A stretch of DNA of 64,000 nucleotides from Eremothecium cymbalariae DBVPG#7215. Taxonomy: Eukaryota > Ascomycota > Saccharomycetes > Saccharomycetales > Saccharomycetaceae. This document shows, in pieces, positions 22,784 to 33,585 of this stretch; position 1 is the first letter of the stretch, and every line of letters begins with the position of its first letter. Where the stretch lies: positions 868,001 to 932,000 of the forward strand of contig NC_016455.1 in NCBI RefSeq assembly GCF_000235365.1. The letters are read 5' to 3'. The notes below the pieces were generated by a model. The model was not told the DNA's origin, did not search any database, and saw only the letters and a list, made by a program, of their open reading frames with translations. The translations under genes were made by a program, and so were the position numbers.

Positions 22784-23445
22784 AGAAGGCAGAAGTCAGA
22801 AATCACTTCTTTTCTACAAAAATGACATTGCCCTGCATTAATTTCCTTTCATCATCATCATCATCATTAATAGGTATCTTTCCCCAACCTCTTTTACTTG
22901 AATACTGTCTCCATTTTTCTTTTTATGCTTTCCCTCCTCCATTCGTTTCCTCCTTTCAAAGAAATGGCTAGAACTGTTGGTACCTTGACCTTATTAATGA
23001 ATTTTTTATTCCCGTATCTACTTTTATTTTATACTTCTATTATTCTACTTTACGTTATACTTTTGATCACTTCAATTCAAGACTGACGCTCTTACTTTTA
23101 AATTTGCATATAAGTGGACGACTGCATCCCACTGCGCTCTTCTGAATGAAGAGATTAACTCGCCATATATTTCCATAGAATAAAATCCACAAGCTGTCAT
23201 GTCTGAAAACACATATCTTCAATCGAAGTTCTTGGCTTTGCGGCGTTTTTCACTCACTGTACTGAACCGTTACCATCATTTCGGCCTGTTCCGCTCGTTG
23301 GATTCTGATCAAATTCTTTTCACACGATTTAATTTTGCGACATATAGATATAGAAATAGATAGATAGTGCTCAGATCTATGTTTCCTTACAAATCCCACA
23401 CTGATATAGCCATTAGATACTTTCTGTAACAAGAAAGAACCAGGA
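22784..23445. other. Intergenic region TEC1/MIS1
   Basis: AT-rich, T-rich pyrimidine tracts and a CAT trinucleotide run near 22850-22865. It holds the TEC1 3' region and the MIS1 promoter. No further gene was seen. Confidence 0.55.
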
Positions 23446-26346
23446 ATGTTGCGTAATTTAAACGCTACCACCTACTACAAGAAGGTGTCGAACAGAATCC
23501 GCGCTTTTTCAAGTTCTGGGTCGTTATGTTATAAAATAATATCGGGTAAAGAACTTGCCAGCAAGCTTCGAAAGGAAGCATTGAGTGAGATAGAGTATAT
23601 TAGGCAATCGGTTCCTGACTTTAAGCCAAGGTTAAAGATTTTTCAGGTTGGTACAAGATATGACTCTTCTGCGTATGTGCGTATGAAATTGAAGGCGTCT
23701 AAGGATTCCGGTATTGCATGCGATATTGAAAAATTACCAGAAGATATTACCCAGTTTGAATTGTTGGATAAGATTGAGAAGACTAATAATGATGATTCCA
23801 CTCACGGGATCTTAATACAGTTGCCTTTGCCAAAGCATTTGGATGAACGTTTAATTACCAATACTGTTTTACATACCAAAGATGTCGATGGATTTCACCG
23901 GTATAATGTTGGTGAATTATCTAAGAGGAGAGGGGTGCCTTACTTCGTTCCTTGTACTCCGAATGCTTGCATTCGATTGCTAGAAGAATCAGGGCTTGTG
24001 ATCAGGGGTAAGAATGCAGTTGTAATCGGCAGATCGGATATTGTTGGTACCCCTGTTGCCGCATTGTTGAAAAACCTGGACGCAACTGTGACAGTGGCCC
24101 ACAGCAATACTCAAAACCTACCAGGCTTACTGTCGGAGGCTGATATTGTAGTTTCTGCATGTGGAACACCAAATTATGTTAAAGGTGAATGGTTAAAACA
24201 AGGTGCTGTGATAATTGATGTGGGGATCAACTATATTCCAGATGCAACAACGAAGTCAGGTAGAAGATTGGTCGGTGATGTTGATTTTGAATCGGCAAAA
24301 GATAAGGCCTCGTATATAACCCCTGTTCCAGGCGGTGTTGGTCCGATGACGGTGGCAATGTTAATTCAAAATGTATTGATTGCTGCAAAACGAGCGTTGA
24401 CGGAATCCACCAAAATGCCACATATCAACCCACTACAATTAAAGGTTGAATCACCAGTGCCTTCAGACATTACGATCTCCAGAAAGCAAAATCCGAAGCA
24501 TATTGAAGATATGGCGAAAGAATTGGGGATCAGCGATCATGAAATCGAATTATATGGTCATTATAAGGCAAAACTATCTTTGGATATATTCGATCGATTG
24601 AAATCTAATACGAATGGTAAGTACATATTGGTAGCTGGTATCACGCCGACGCCATTGGGAGAAGGAAAATCTACTACGACTATGGGCCTGGTTCAAGCCT
24701 TGACTGCACACTTAGGGATACCATCTATTGCGAATGTTCGCCAACCATCATTGGGTCCAACTTTTGGTGTTAAAGGCGGAGCCGCTGGTGGCGGATATTC
24801 CCAGGTGATTCCAATGGATGAATTCAATTTGCATTTAACCGGCGATATACATGCTATATCTGCTGCAAATAACTTACTTGCAGCTGCAATTGACACAAGA
24901 ATGTTCCACGAGAGTACGCAGAAAGATGATTCAAGGTTTTACAACAGATTGGTTCCAAAAAAGGGTGGCTCCAGAAAGTTCACCCCATCCATGTTGAAAA
25001 GGTTGAAGAAATTGGGCATTGACAAGGTCGATCCTGATACTCTAACCCCAGAAGAAGTTGCAAAATTTGCTCGTCTACGAATTAATCCTGAAACTATTTC
25101 AATTAAACGTGTAGTTGATGTGAATGACAGATTTTTGCGTCAAATTACTGTCGGACAAGGACCGCTGGAAAAGGGATTCACTAGGGCGACTGGTTTTGAT
25201 ATCACAGTTGCATCAGAGTTGATGGCTATCTTGGCACTATCAAATGATTTGAGAGATCTAAGAGAAAGAATTGGTCGTATTGTTATAGGTTCTAACTATA
25301 ATAATGAAGCAATTACTGTAGAAGATATTGGCTGCGCTGGAGCAATTGCTGCTTTGTTAAAAGACGCTATTAAGCCAAACTTAATGCAGACTTTGGAGGG
25401 TACACCCGTACTTGTTCACGCCGGTCCATTTGCTAACATCTCTATTGGTTCATCTTCAGTTATTGCTGACAAAATCGCTTTGAAACTAGTTGGTAAGCGC
25501 CCAAATTCAACGGAACAAGTGGAACCGGGCTTTGTCCTCACAGAAGCTGGTTTTGATTTCACTATGGGTGGGGAAAGATTTTTCAATATTAAATGCCGTT
25601 CCTCAGGCTTAATTCCAGATGCAATTGTGATAGTGACTACCGTTAGAGCCCTAAAATTACATGGCGGTGCACCTGCCGTTAAGTCAGGTCAGACGCTAGC
25701 TGTCGAATACACAAAGGAAAACGTTCAATTGGTTAGGAACGGTATTGCAAACTTGTGTAAACAAATTGAAAATGCAAAACAGTTTGGTGTGCCTGTGGTG
25801 GTTGCAATCAACAAGTTTGAAACTGATACCAGTGATGAAATAGCGGTCATAAAACAGGCCGCTCAAAATGCTGGTGCGTTCGATGCTGTAGAAAGTAATC
25901 ACTGGGCTGAAGGCGGCAAGGGCGCTGTTCGCCTTGCCCAATCCGTCATCAAAGCAGCTGCCCAACCCAAAAACTTCAAATTCTTATACGAAGTCGAGCA
26001 ATCTGTGCACGATAAATTGACTAACATTGTCCAAAAAATGTATGGCGGTGCTAAAGTAGAAATATCGCCTGATGCCCAAAAGAAGCTTGACATTTATAAA
26101 TCCCAAGGCTTTGAAAAATTACCAATTTGCATTGCAAAGACGCAATACTCACTATCTCATGATCCTTCGTTGAAAAACTACCCCACAGGATTCACATTTC
26201 CAATTAGGGATATAAAAGCATCAATTGGAGCAGGATACTTGTATGCATTAGCTGCGGAAATTCAGACCATTCCTGGTCTTTCTACAAATGCAGGTTATTT
26301 AAACGTCGAAATTAACGAGGAAGGAGTAATCGAAGGCCTATTTTAG
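23446..26346 (+). CDS. MIS1: Mitochondrial trifunctional C1-tetrahydrofolate synthase
   Basis: 966 residues (S. cerevisiae Mis1 975). The N-terminus (MLRNLNATTYYKKVSNRIRAFSSSG) is basic and Ser-rich, a typical matrix-targeting signal. Residues about 28-335 form the methylene-THF dehydrogenase/cyclohydrolase part (VVIGRSDIVGTPVA; PVPGGVGPMTVAML), and about 345-966 the formate-THF ligase with the nucleotide loop TPLGEGKST near residue 404. It interconverts one-carbon units on folate in mitochondria, including making formyl-THF for initiator tRNA. The targeting signal favours MIS1 over the cytosolic ADE3. It sits between TEC1 and RPL19 as in S. cerevisiae. Confidence 0.95.
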   Translation: MLRNLNATTYYKKVSNRIRAFSSSGSLCYKIISGKELASKLRKEALSEIEYIRQSVPDFKPRLKIFQVGTRYDSSAYVRMKLKASKDSGIACDIEKLPEDITQFELLDKIEKTNNDDSTHGILIQLPLPKHLDERLITNTVLHTKDVDGFHRYNVGELSKRRGVPYFVPCTPNACIRLLEESGLVIRGKNAVVIGRSDIVGTPVAALLKNLDATVTVAHSNTQNLPGLLSEADIVVSACGTPNYVKGEWLKQGAVIIDVGINYIPDATTKSGRRLVGDVDFESAKDKASYITPVPGGVGPMTVAMLIQNVLIAAKRALTESTKMPHINPLQLKVESPVPSDITISRKQNPKHIEDMAKELGISDHEIELYGHYKAKLSLDIFDRLKSNTNGKYILVAGITPTPLGEGKSTTTMGLVQALTAHLGIPSIANVRQPSLGPTFGVKGGAAGGGYSQVIPMDEFNLHLTGDIHAISAANNLLAAAIDTRMFHESTQKDDSRFYNRLVPKKGGSRKFTPSMLKRLKKLGIDKVDPDTLTPEEVAKFARLRINPETISIKRVVDVNDRFLRQITVGQGPLEKGFTRATGFDITVASELMAILALSNDLRDLRERIGRIVIGSNYNNEAITVEDIGCAGAIAALLKDAIKPNLMQTLEGTPVLVHAGPFANISIGSSSVIADKIALKLVGKRPNSTEQVEPGFVLTEAGFDFTMGGERFFNIKCRSSGLIPDAIVIVTTVRALKLHGGAPAVKSGQTLAVEYTKENVQLVRNGIANLCKQIENAKQFGVPVVVAINKFETDTSDEIAVIKQAAQNAGAFDAVESNHWAEGGKGAVRLAQSVIKAAAQPKNFKFLYEVEQSVHDKLTNIVQKMYGGAKVEISPDAQKKLDIYKSQGFEKLPICIAKTQYSLSHDPSLKNYPTGFTFPIRDIKASIGAGYLYALAAEIQTIPGLSTNAGYLNVEINEEGVIEGLF

Positions 26347-27341
26347 CCCAATTCCATGCATGCATACATTATATATGTGTATTCATATTCTTGATAATAT
26401 TTCACTATATATAACTATACACCGACACTCGTATGACTAAGAAGAGTACAAGAATATAATATTAGGATGCATCAGCTGCATTCTCCATACTAGTCCCAAG
26501 TCAAGTTTTGCCCGGTTAGATGACTTCGTTTGTTTTTATATGCCAAGAAAGTTGACGTTCTGGAATATCGTCATTATACAATACTCGTGTGAAAGTGAGA
26601 CTTTACATGCTAAATGAGGAGCTGCAAAACTCTACACACCTTAGAGTAGAATAGTAGTTTAGAGGTGAGAAGGAGGTGCGACACCAGTGCGTAAGGGATG
26701 AACTTTGTAGAGACTAGGGAGGATAATATAATATATGTCTCGACAAGTGGCCTGCTTAAAAAGGAGCAGCTATACCATAGAACCAAAGGTATCATATTGG
26801 GGCGTAGACAAAAAGCAACATGCACTTTTCCCCCCGATTAGAAGAGAGCAGTTTATAGCTGGCTCGAAAGAATACATACCATTATTTCATGATAACATAA
26901 AGGAGTTTGCTACTGGTGAGTACGGGTGTCTAGGCTAGAACCGGAGCTGGGTAGTCAGGCTGACAGCAGGCAAAACTTATACAGCCATTATAGAATATGT
27001 AAATGATTCTATCTATGTATATGTTACGAAGTACACAAAGCTATATTTTTCTAAAGTATTCAAAAGACCATGTGCAACAGAGGGGGGTACAGATATGGAA
27101 ACTTGATCGCTGTAAGGAGCACCCCCAAGGGGGATGTCGAAGGAATTAGATAATGGAGACGACTACGACACACCTTGCTTTTTAATGAGATACCTCGATA
27201 TTTATTATTAGGAAAAAACCCCAACTGCTTGTAAGCTGGGTATTTTATACTACATAAAAGACAGGATGAAAACTTCGATAAGAGTAGTAAGTTTATGGCT
27301 TAGGATTTATAATTTATACAAGGCGCTTAAATGGGGTTTAT
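26347..27341. other. Convergent intergenic region MIS1/RPL19, about 1 kb
   Basis: Unusually long for a convergent gap. A 67-codon ATG frame at 26735-26938 is not recognisable and lacks support. TATATA-like stretches near 26385 and 26715 and a CCCCCAAGGGGG palindrome near 27121 are present. I did not recognise a tRNA, LTR or snoRNA, but an unannotated non-coding RNA cannot be excluded. Confidence 0.5.
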
Positions 27342-28221
27342 TTAAGCGTCTTCCTTCAACAAAGCTTCTCTCTTTTCGGCGATTCTTTGAGCTCTTCTCT
27401 CTCTGGCAGCTCTGTTCTTAATTCTTCTGGCTTCAGCTTCCTCCTTCAAAGCCTTTTCACGTTGAGCATCAGCCTTAGCTTGGATGATGTGTTCGACCAA
27501 AGATCTCTTGTGCTTAAAGGTGTTACCCTTGGCAGACTTGTACAAAGAGTGGTACAAGTGTCTGTCGATCTTACCAGCGTCTCTGTACTTGGCCAATAAT
27601 CTTCTCAAAACACGCAATCTTCTGATCCAGACAACCTGAGATGGCAATCTGGCCTCCTTGGTACCCTTTCTCTTACCGTAACCAGTGTGACGACCGTTTC
27701 TCTTGGATTCAGCCATGGCTCTAGTTCTGGATCTGGAGTGGATTCTGGTTGGCTTCTTGACGATGGTCCCATTCTTCACCAACTTTCTGATGGCATTTCT
27801 GGAGTTGGCTTGAGCAATCTCGGAGGTCTCAGATGGATCCATCCAGATCTTTCTCTTACCAACGCCAACAACAGAAGCGGCAAGTCTCTTTTGAGTTCTC
27901 AAATTAGCCCTGCAAAATATTATTGTTAGTTTCTAGTGCTCCACAAGTCCCGGGTCTGCTTCATATACGTGCATTCAAAGAACTACGGTGCTTGTCCGAC
28001 TTAAAGGATTAAAGTCCTGATTTTTTATATGGCAATTTCATCACATCATTCAAATTTCAATCTCCACAGTATAAATCAGATGTATTTCCAACTAATCATT
28101 TCATGGTTCTTGTTCCATAGCTCTCAAATTCCAACCTGTTATAAGATACCAAAATCCTGCATTTATCTGAATCGTTCGCACAGAAAGCATCCTCGTTTAT
28201 CACTCATTATGGTACATACAT
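27342..28221 (-). CDS. RPL19: 60S ribosomal protein eL19 (Rpl19), two exons
   Basis: Exon 2 (27342-27909) encodes nearly the whole protein. The start codon itself is split: exon 1 contributes only AT (28220-28221) and exon 2 begins with G, followed by GCT AAT TTG, giving [15 protein letters not shown] and 189 residues, the exact family length. eL19 is a basic, long-helix protein of the large subunit that forms bridges to the 40S. The intron starts GTATGT and ends TTGCAG. S. cerevisiae RPL19A and RPL19B also carry an intron at the very start. The gene is single here between MIS1 (RPL19A context) and the YBL028C homologue (RPL19B context). Confidence 0.93.
27910..28219 (-). other. Intron of RPL19 (310 nt)
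   Basis: Minus-strand 5' site GTATGT at 28219-28214, branch region AACTAAC at 27925-27931 (one base off TACTAAC) and 3' site TTGCAG ending at 27910. It interrupts the initiator codon after its second base. Joining restores the conserved N-terminus MANLRTQ. Confidence 0.88.
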
Positions 28222-28350
28222 TTTTGCTTTGCGGTATTACGTCCTTATACTGTAAGACTAAGATTAAGCACTATAGATGTCCTTTTACATATAGCCTGTA
28301 AAACGCTATTTTTTTCCTTGTGTGTTTGGAGGGGCCTGGGCCGCCGCCTG

Positions 28351-28376
28351 GGCCGCCGCCTAGGCCGGCGGCGGCC
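28351..28376. repeat. GC-rich inverted repeat, 10-bp arms
   Basis: GGCCGCCGCC (28351-28360), 6-base spacer TAGGCC, GGCGGCGGCC (28367-28376). The left arm is also part of a tandem 15-bp-type repeat CTGGGCCGCCGCC starting near 28336. Confidence 0.85.
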
Positions 28377-28478
28377 AGCTGAGCCTGTGCTGGGGGTGTC
28401 TGGCGGGGGGCGGGGGACACTCCCTGCCTACGCTGCGAAGGAACGGCCTAGCGGGCCCACTGCTTCCGACTCACGAGT

Positions 28479-28517
28479 GGGACTCAGCGGGAGCCCGCTA
28501 GGCTCCCGCTGAGTCCC
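28479..28517. repeat. Perfect GC-rich inverted repeat, 17-bp arms
   Basis: GGGACTCAGCGGGAGCC (28479-28495), spacer CGCTA, then the exact reverse complement (28501-28517). A further partial copy, CCGCTAGGCTCCG, follows at 28516-28528. Confidence 0.95.
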
Positions 28518-28829
28518 GCTAGGCTCCGCAGCATCGCCCAGCAATCCAAGCAAGTACCTCCGACCACTGCGCGCGACGCTGCCTACTCCGCGGTCGATCA
28601 GAAATGTACGGATGCAAATAGGATATAATATAATGTACGGATGCACAGTCATATATAACTCGTTTCTTTTTCGGAGGTCCAATCTGCGCTGCACGCTGAA
28701 AATTTTCGAGCCTAAAATAAGCTCATCTACTCATTATCATTATATCATACCGTTATCTTACCTTCATTGACCAGACCTGCTAAAAACCAGCTAGGGACCA
28801 GATAAAATACATCAAGCGATATTTACCAG

Positions 28830-29176
28830 ATGGCAAAGTCTCTTCGTGCAAAATCCTCTCTTGCAGCCAAGTCGATCAAACGCAAGGCTGTTTTTCAGAA
28901 GACGGCAGATGCTCGAGCAGAGCGTCTAGCGGAGAAGCTAAAACAAAACCTCAATGGACAAAAAAAGATGAGGAACTGAAGAAGGGAGATGGAACTTTAA
29001 TGGAGGTCGAAACCGCAGTGAATGCTGCAGGTGCTCAGGATGCTGGTGGAATAAATGGGAAGGACAGCGAAACTAAGATCAGCACTTCCGGATGGAGAGA
29101 TGCGAGACATCACAATTACAAAAAGTCCAAGATAATGAAGAAGAGCAAAAAAAAGGGATCTTTTACGAAGTTCTGA
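28830..29176 (+). CDS. YBL028C homologue (DUF2423, nuclear/nucleolar basic protein), frame broken once
   Basis: ATG at 28830 starts MAKSLRAKSSLAAKSIKRKA, the hallmark N-terminus of the DUF2423 family, but the frame stops at 28979 after 49 codons. A run of 7 A at 28960-28966 needs one more A to enter a frame running to 29176 that ends GWRDARHHNYKKSKIMKKSK then KKGSFTKF, the matching family C-terminus. With that base the protein has 115 residues (S. cerevisiae about 106). It lies next to RPL19 in divergent orientation, as YBL028C does to RPL19B. It is too short to appear in ordinary ORF listings. Function is little known; S. cerevisiae data suggest a ribosome-assembly link, which I do not rely on. 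Confidence 0.88.
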
Positions 29177-30248
29177 ACAGATGCCAGAAAGTATCAATGG
29201 ACTAATCTATGGGAGAAACAGGAAAGAAACAGGCAAGTGCAAGGGAAAGGGAAGTAGGAATTAAAAATAGCTGTTATGTACGCTAATTGTGTTTTTGGTT
29301 TTTATCCTTTTTTTATTTACACATTGTGAGCCCACAAAACGCGATTCGTGTAGGTGTTCATCAAATTTTTGTGCGCAATAGAAGATTTCAGACAAGTCAA
29401 TGAAGTTCAGATCAGATCAGTGCCGTTCATTTTTTTACTCGCACGTACAGTGACTCTTTAGGAACGGCCATTGACCAAATATTAATTGATGTTCGCGAGG
29501 GCAGAGGACTGCAGACTGATCAATAATAGTAGCATTATTTTTTTATTACTTGAGCATTAGTATTATTATTTTCGTTTTTGTTTTAGATTTCTTTATTTGT
29601 TGATGCATAACAAGTCTCCCAGATGTCCATGCATTGGAACGGCTTCGTGCCAATTATGGCAAGAGATGCGAGTAGGAACGGAGATCGGCACCATTCGTTT
29701 AGCTCGTTTTGGTGCAGGCCTAACACAAGCAAAGACAGGACAGGGTAGCCTTAAGTAAGGCGTACTAAATAATGAAAGAATGACTAGTTGATTAATACGA
29801 CACAAAATTACAATTATTATCTTTTCTACTATGTTATACACGGTTGACATCATCACTAGCAGTAAATTTCAAATATATAAAAAACGCATTAGAAGAACAC
29901 ACGTTACTACTGGCAATAATGAACCAACATCTACATGAAACGATGTATTGTTAAAATCACATAAACACACATACTGACCGACTGACTCATTAGCTGTGTA
30001 GACCAAGCCATAAATTCTGTTCTCTCTTTTTTTCGGTTTTTTCGGTTTTTTCAACAGTGTTTCTCTTACAGACGATAGTCAGTCTTTGTTTCCTCTTTTG
30101 AATGAAGCTTCGCTGTTCTTTTCCCTTGTTCTTAACATTGATCATAATTAAAATATGTTTTTTCTCGTTACTTGTAGAGAGCTCCAGTCGCCTAGTACTT
30201 GAAGCACCAAAAAAACGCAGGCCGACCGACAAGTCCGGCAAATCCAAA
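29177..30248. other. Convergent intergenic region, about 1.07 kb, with a possible structured segment
   Basis: No protein gene was recognised. Most of it is AT-rich, but about 29590-29770 is balanced in composition and contains two perfect short hairpins: TGCCA/TGGCA at 29648-29661 and GCACCA/TGGTGC at 29688-29715. This could be a non-coding RNA, but I found no convincing C/D or H/ACA boxes. Confidence 0.4.
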
Positions 30249-31751
30249 TCACAACATAAAGGACGCACTTCCGTAACCATTGGAAGCGAAAATAGTAGAT
30301 ACCTTAGTTCGAAGGGCATCAGTAGGAGCGGTTGAATCAGACACTGCTGTGGCTCCAGACGAAGAAGCGGAAGAAGCAGAACTAGACGAGGCAGCGGCAT
30401 TGGCAGTCTCCTTCAATTCTGCGGAAAAGCTCGAGACGCTGTCTCTTTTTGCCTTTGCCTTCGCTCTGCGCTCTCTTCTCAACCTCGACTGCATCATATA
30501 GTAGGTGGCGCGCCTTATAATGGTCTCCAGCACGGGCTTGTCGTACTCAGGGTACTTGACCTTCACCCGCTCGTGGAGAAGATCCAGGAGCTGGCTACGG
30601 TACTCTTTCGAAGTATCGCGGACCCACGTTTTGTAGCCAAGCGGGTAGTGCAGTTCGTTTTCTAGAATATCGAGAACAAACCTCTCACGGCGCAGCGCCT
30701 CCTCAGCTGATGCCAACTTTAACACCTCAGCGAGCCCCTGTGCTGAAAGCCGCGAATCGGACACCTTCTTGTTGTTGCATAACGCCGTGCTGGGAGAGCT
30801 GGTGGACCGTCTGGAACAGCGTCTTTGCCTGGGCACTTTATCGTGCGACTCCCCGCCATACTCGCTGTTGTCCTCATCCTCATCCTCGTCCTCATCCTCG
30901 CCGTCTACGTCCGCATAATGGTCATTGCAACTGCTGTCCTGGCTACTAGTGCTATTCCTGCCGCTGACAACAGTCTGTTTCCCGTAAAGGGCGCCCCTGC
31001 CTCCTACCACTCCTGCCCCCCCACTCACTGGTCTTATTAGTCCATCCCTCTCACTGTCCTCCCCACCGTCATCACCCATCACTCGTACAGCACGCAGCCC
31101 GCCAGCCAGCGGGCTTTCCATGCCCTGCTGGGATCTCAACGTCGTGGGAAACGACATGGGAGAGGCCTGCTCTTGCTCGTAAATCGGCAATTGCGAGAGA
31201 TCCGTATAGCTGGAGTAAGACATCACAGGGTCCACGTTGGGCGTCAGCAACGCCGCGACGTTGGTCGACTCCATCGATTGCAGCATCTGTTCCTCGAACG
31301 ACGGTGTCCTTGTCAACATCAGGTTCCGCAAGCTCGTCGAGAAGAAGTCCGCATCGTAAAATATACCACCGAACACTGCTCCTCCGCCCCCGGTAGACAT
31401 GCTGGAGTACGAGAAAACCGACGAGTTGGATTCCTCGACTGCATCGGCACCTCCACCAGCACCAGCACCTCCACCCGCATTTCCTCTTGTGGTGGGATAC
31501 CCAAGGTTCACCAGCTGATCCACCCCCGCCTGACCCAAACTCGTACCGTCCCCAACAACCTCCCCAGCTGCTGGGCCTCCAACCGTTCCCCCCTCACCGG
31601 CCCCATCCACGTCCGCTCGTGCTCCGCCGCCTCCTCCGCCGCTCATCGACACCGTCCCCTTACCACGTGACTCGTCGCCGTCTCCAGTTTCATTCCAAAA
31701 AACGAGGTTGTTCTCAAACAAACTATAATCTTCAACACTCGAATACAACAT
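30249..31751 (-). CDS. Uncharacterised protein at the YBL029W position
   Basis: 500 residues from the ATG giving MLYSSVEDYSLFENNLVFWN; an upstream TTG in frame is not used. The N-terminal two-thirds are low-complexity: Gly/Ala-rich, then acidic (DEDEDEDED region near residue 290) and Ser-rich. The only ordered-looking part is at about residues 340-450: ERFVLDILENELHYPLGYKT then a Lys/Arg-rich helix ending SRLRRERRAKAKAKRD. This looks like a nuclear, possibly DNA-binding, module, but I do not recognise the family. Position between YBL028C and YBL029C-A homologues and strand both fit YBL029W, a non-essential S. cerevisiae gene of unknown function. The assignment rests on synteny. Confidence 0.7.
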   Translation of the reverse strand: MLYSSVEDYSLFENNLVFWNETGDGDESRGKGTVSMSGGGGGGARADVDGAGEGGTVGGPAAGEVVGDGTSLGQAGVDQLVNLGYPTTRGNAGGGAGAGGGADAVEESNSSVFSYSSMSTGGGGAVFGGIFYDADFFSTSLRNLMLTRTPSFEEQMLQSMESTNVAALLTPNVDPVMSYSSYTDLSQLPIYEQEQASPMSFPTTLRSQQGMESPLAGGLRAVRVMGDDGGEDSERDGLIRPVSGGAGVVGGRGALYGKQTVVSGRNSTSSQDSSCNDHYADVDGEDEDEDEDEDNSEYGGESHDKVPRQRRCSRRSTSSPSTALCNNKKVSDSRLSAQGLAEVLKLASAEEALRRERFVLDILENELHYPLGYKTWVRDTSKEYRSQLLDLLHERVKVKYPEYDKPVLETIIRRATYYMMQSRLRRERRAKAKAKRDSVSSFSAELKETANAAASSSSASSASSSGATAVSDSTAPTDALRTKVSTIFASNGYGSASFML

Positions 31752-32068
31752 AACGTCCAAAACAAAATCCCTATATCGCTCTTTCTATATCCCTGATCCT
31801 CCAAAAACAACAAAATATTAAACAAAACTTCAAATTAAAACCAACTGCTCGCTGCACCACTGTCCTCAATAATTACTATCACTCGTCGTCGTCGTCGTCC
31901 TAGTAGTCCTTTCCTGATTTTTGCCGCTCTTGGAACTTTCCAATCCAAAATCTCGTTTTCCTCCTCTCCTCTCTGTAGTATATATATCTTATAATATATT
32001 ATTATTATATCTATAATATAATATAATATCTGTATTATCGGTATCCGTATCTATACCTCTCTCTGTCT

Positions 32069-32096
32069 TTATATATATATATATATATATATATAT
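32069..32096. repeat. (AT)n microsatellite
   Basis: About 13 uninterrupted AT dinucleotides, in a wider TA-rich stretch from 31980 to 32210. Confidence 0.9.
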
Positions 32097-33120
32097 CCCC
32101 AATTTCCCTTAACCTCCTTCCATCTGTACACATATATCTCTACTCAGAGCTTACTCTTTCTTCTTCCACATTAGATATATATACATACACATACACATAT
32201 ATATCTCCTAACCTTACAATTCCTTTGTTCTACATATACAGATAAGTACAGTAGTGTGCACTGACTTCGGGCGAACAAAACAGAATGAAAAAAGCCAAAA
32301 TGAACAAAAAATTACAAAAAAAACGTGATAAGCGCATTTGAGTCAGATGTCTATGCATAATACTGCTGCCTGAGAGAGTTCTCGTAAAATCCGTATACAC
32401 TGAGGGGCACCGGCAGGCAGGGAGAGGGAGCTAAAACCTCCCTGCATCCGCCCCTTCTCGACCACCGCTTCTCTTACTCCACCAATCTCTCTGATTCTGT
32501 TGGTATCCTCCAACTGAAATAAAATCCCTTTTCCAATTTTTCCCACTGCGCTCCATGCCTGTGTGTCCTGTCCTTCTTTCAGTACCACACGCACACGCAC
32601 ACACACAGCACGCAGCACCGCCGCACACTAAAACGCACGACTACTCGTCCCATTAATGCCTCTTCTTGTTGTTCTTTTTTCATGTATATGTATGGTTTTG
32701 TTCAATACTACTGCGAAAACTGTGTCATATGTCCCGCCAAAAAGCCTAACCCAACCGTGCAGACGCAGCGCACCCGCAGCGCGCGCTGCCCAGGCCAAGT
32801 CTGGCCCGTCTTTGTGGCCCAAAGGGAAACGCCAAATCAATGCGCTGGCATGCTGGCTCGATAGTTTTACTGCACAATAATGCAGAGAGTTCTCTATGCA
32901 ACTCTCCGATAAAAATAAACGCAGTGCGTGTGTAGTTGCATCTGCGTGGGGGGAGGATGACTCGCATGCGGCTCAGCCGACCGTTTGGGTCGCCAGTGGC
33001 GACGCAGTAAAACGGCTGTGTTGGTGGGAGGGGGCCGCCCCCCGTTCCCCATAGTAGTGGGAGCTGGAAGGGAAGGGGCAGGGCCGCCGCGCGTGGTTTC
33101 CCCAAGAAAAGTGTTTTTAT

Positions 33121-33157
33121 ACCGCGGCAGTAGCGCCGGAGGCGCTACTGCCGCGGT
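33121..33157. repeat. Perfect GC-rich inverted repeat, 17-bp arms, with outer T/A arms
   Basis: ACCGCGGCAGTAGCGCC (33121-33137), 3-base loop GGA, exact reverse complement (33141-33157). Flanking TTTTTAT and GTAAAAAA extend the pairing beyond one mismatch. It also resembles an intrinsic-terminator hairpin, but that is a bacterial device and not expected here. Confidence 0.95.
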
Positions 33158-33230
33158 GTAAAAAAGGAGCGAAGGAGAGCGCAGACGTCGTTACCCGGGG
33201 TGGTGATGGCCACAGACGCACCACGCTCAC

Positions 33231-33254
33231 GGCAAACGCGCACGCGCGTTTGCC
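33231..33254. repeat. Inverted repeat, 10-bp arms
   Basis: GGCAAACGCG, 4-base spacer CACG, CGCGTTTGCC. Confidence 0.85.
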
Positions 33255-33585
33255 CGGAGTCCCCCTGCATGACTATTATATTACAATGGTCAGCCACACG
33301 CCACGTAGGCGCAAAAAGCACAATACATGCTACTAAACAGTTCGAAATCGCCCAGCTTCAAAAATACATATAAGAAATAACGGGAAGGTGGAGGCGAGCA
33401 TCCGCGGCCGCGTTAATTTTTCAAAAACAAAATAAGGGGGTTTTGTCGGCAGGCTTTTTTTATCATCGATCGGACACATAAGAGATATAGAGCAGCAGGA
33501 TATAGCAGGGAGCTATATGCGATAAAAGAACAACGAGTTTTTTTTCTGGTTTTAGGGACTCTTCGTCACACACAACAAGGCAGGA

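Larger units (their letters stand above)
28222..28829. promoter_or_regulatory. Divergent promoter region RPL19/YBL028C with GC-rich island
   Basis: The 608-bp gap is AT-rich at both ends with a sharply GC-rich centre (about 28330-28590) that includes tandem CCTGGGCCGCCG boxes and two inverted repeats (separate entries). It must contain the promoter of a highly expressed ribosomal protein gene; I did not identify a convincing Rap1 site. Confidence 0.55.

Noticed and set aside
26735..26938. 67-codon ATG frame in the MIS1/RPL19 gap
   Set aside because: No recognisable motif, no family memory and ordinary chance length for this gap; left as not supported.
28330..28600. GC-rich island as a mobile element or a horizontally acquired segment
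   Set aside because: No terminal repeats, target-site duplication, ORF of a transposase or repeated copy elsewhere in the window.
33121..33157. Hairpin followed by A/T run read as a bacterial-type intrinsic terminator
   Set aside because: The window is clearly yeast nuclear DNA; such terminators do not apply to RNA polymerase II.
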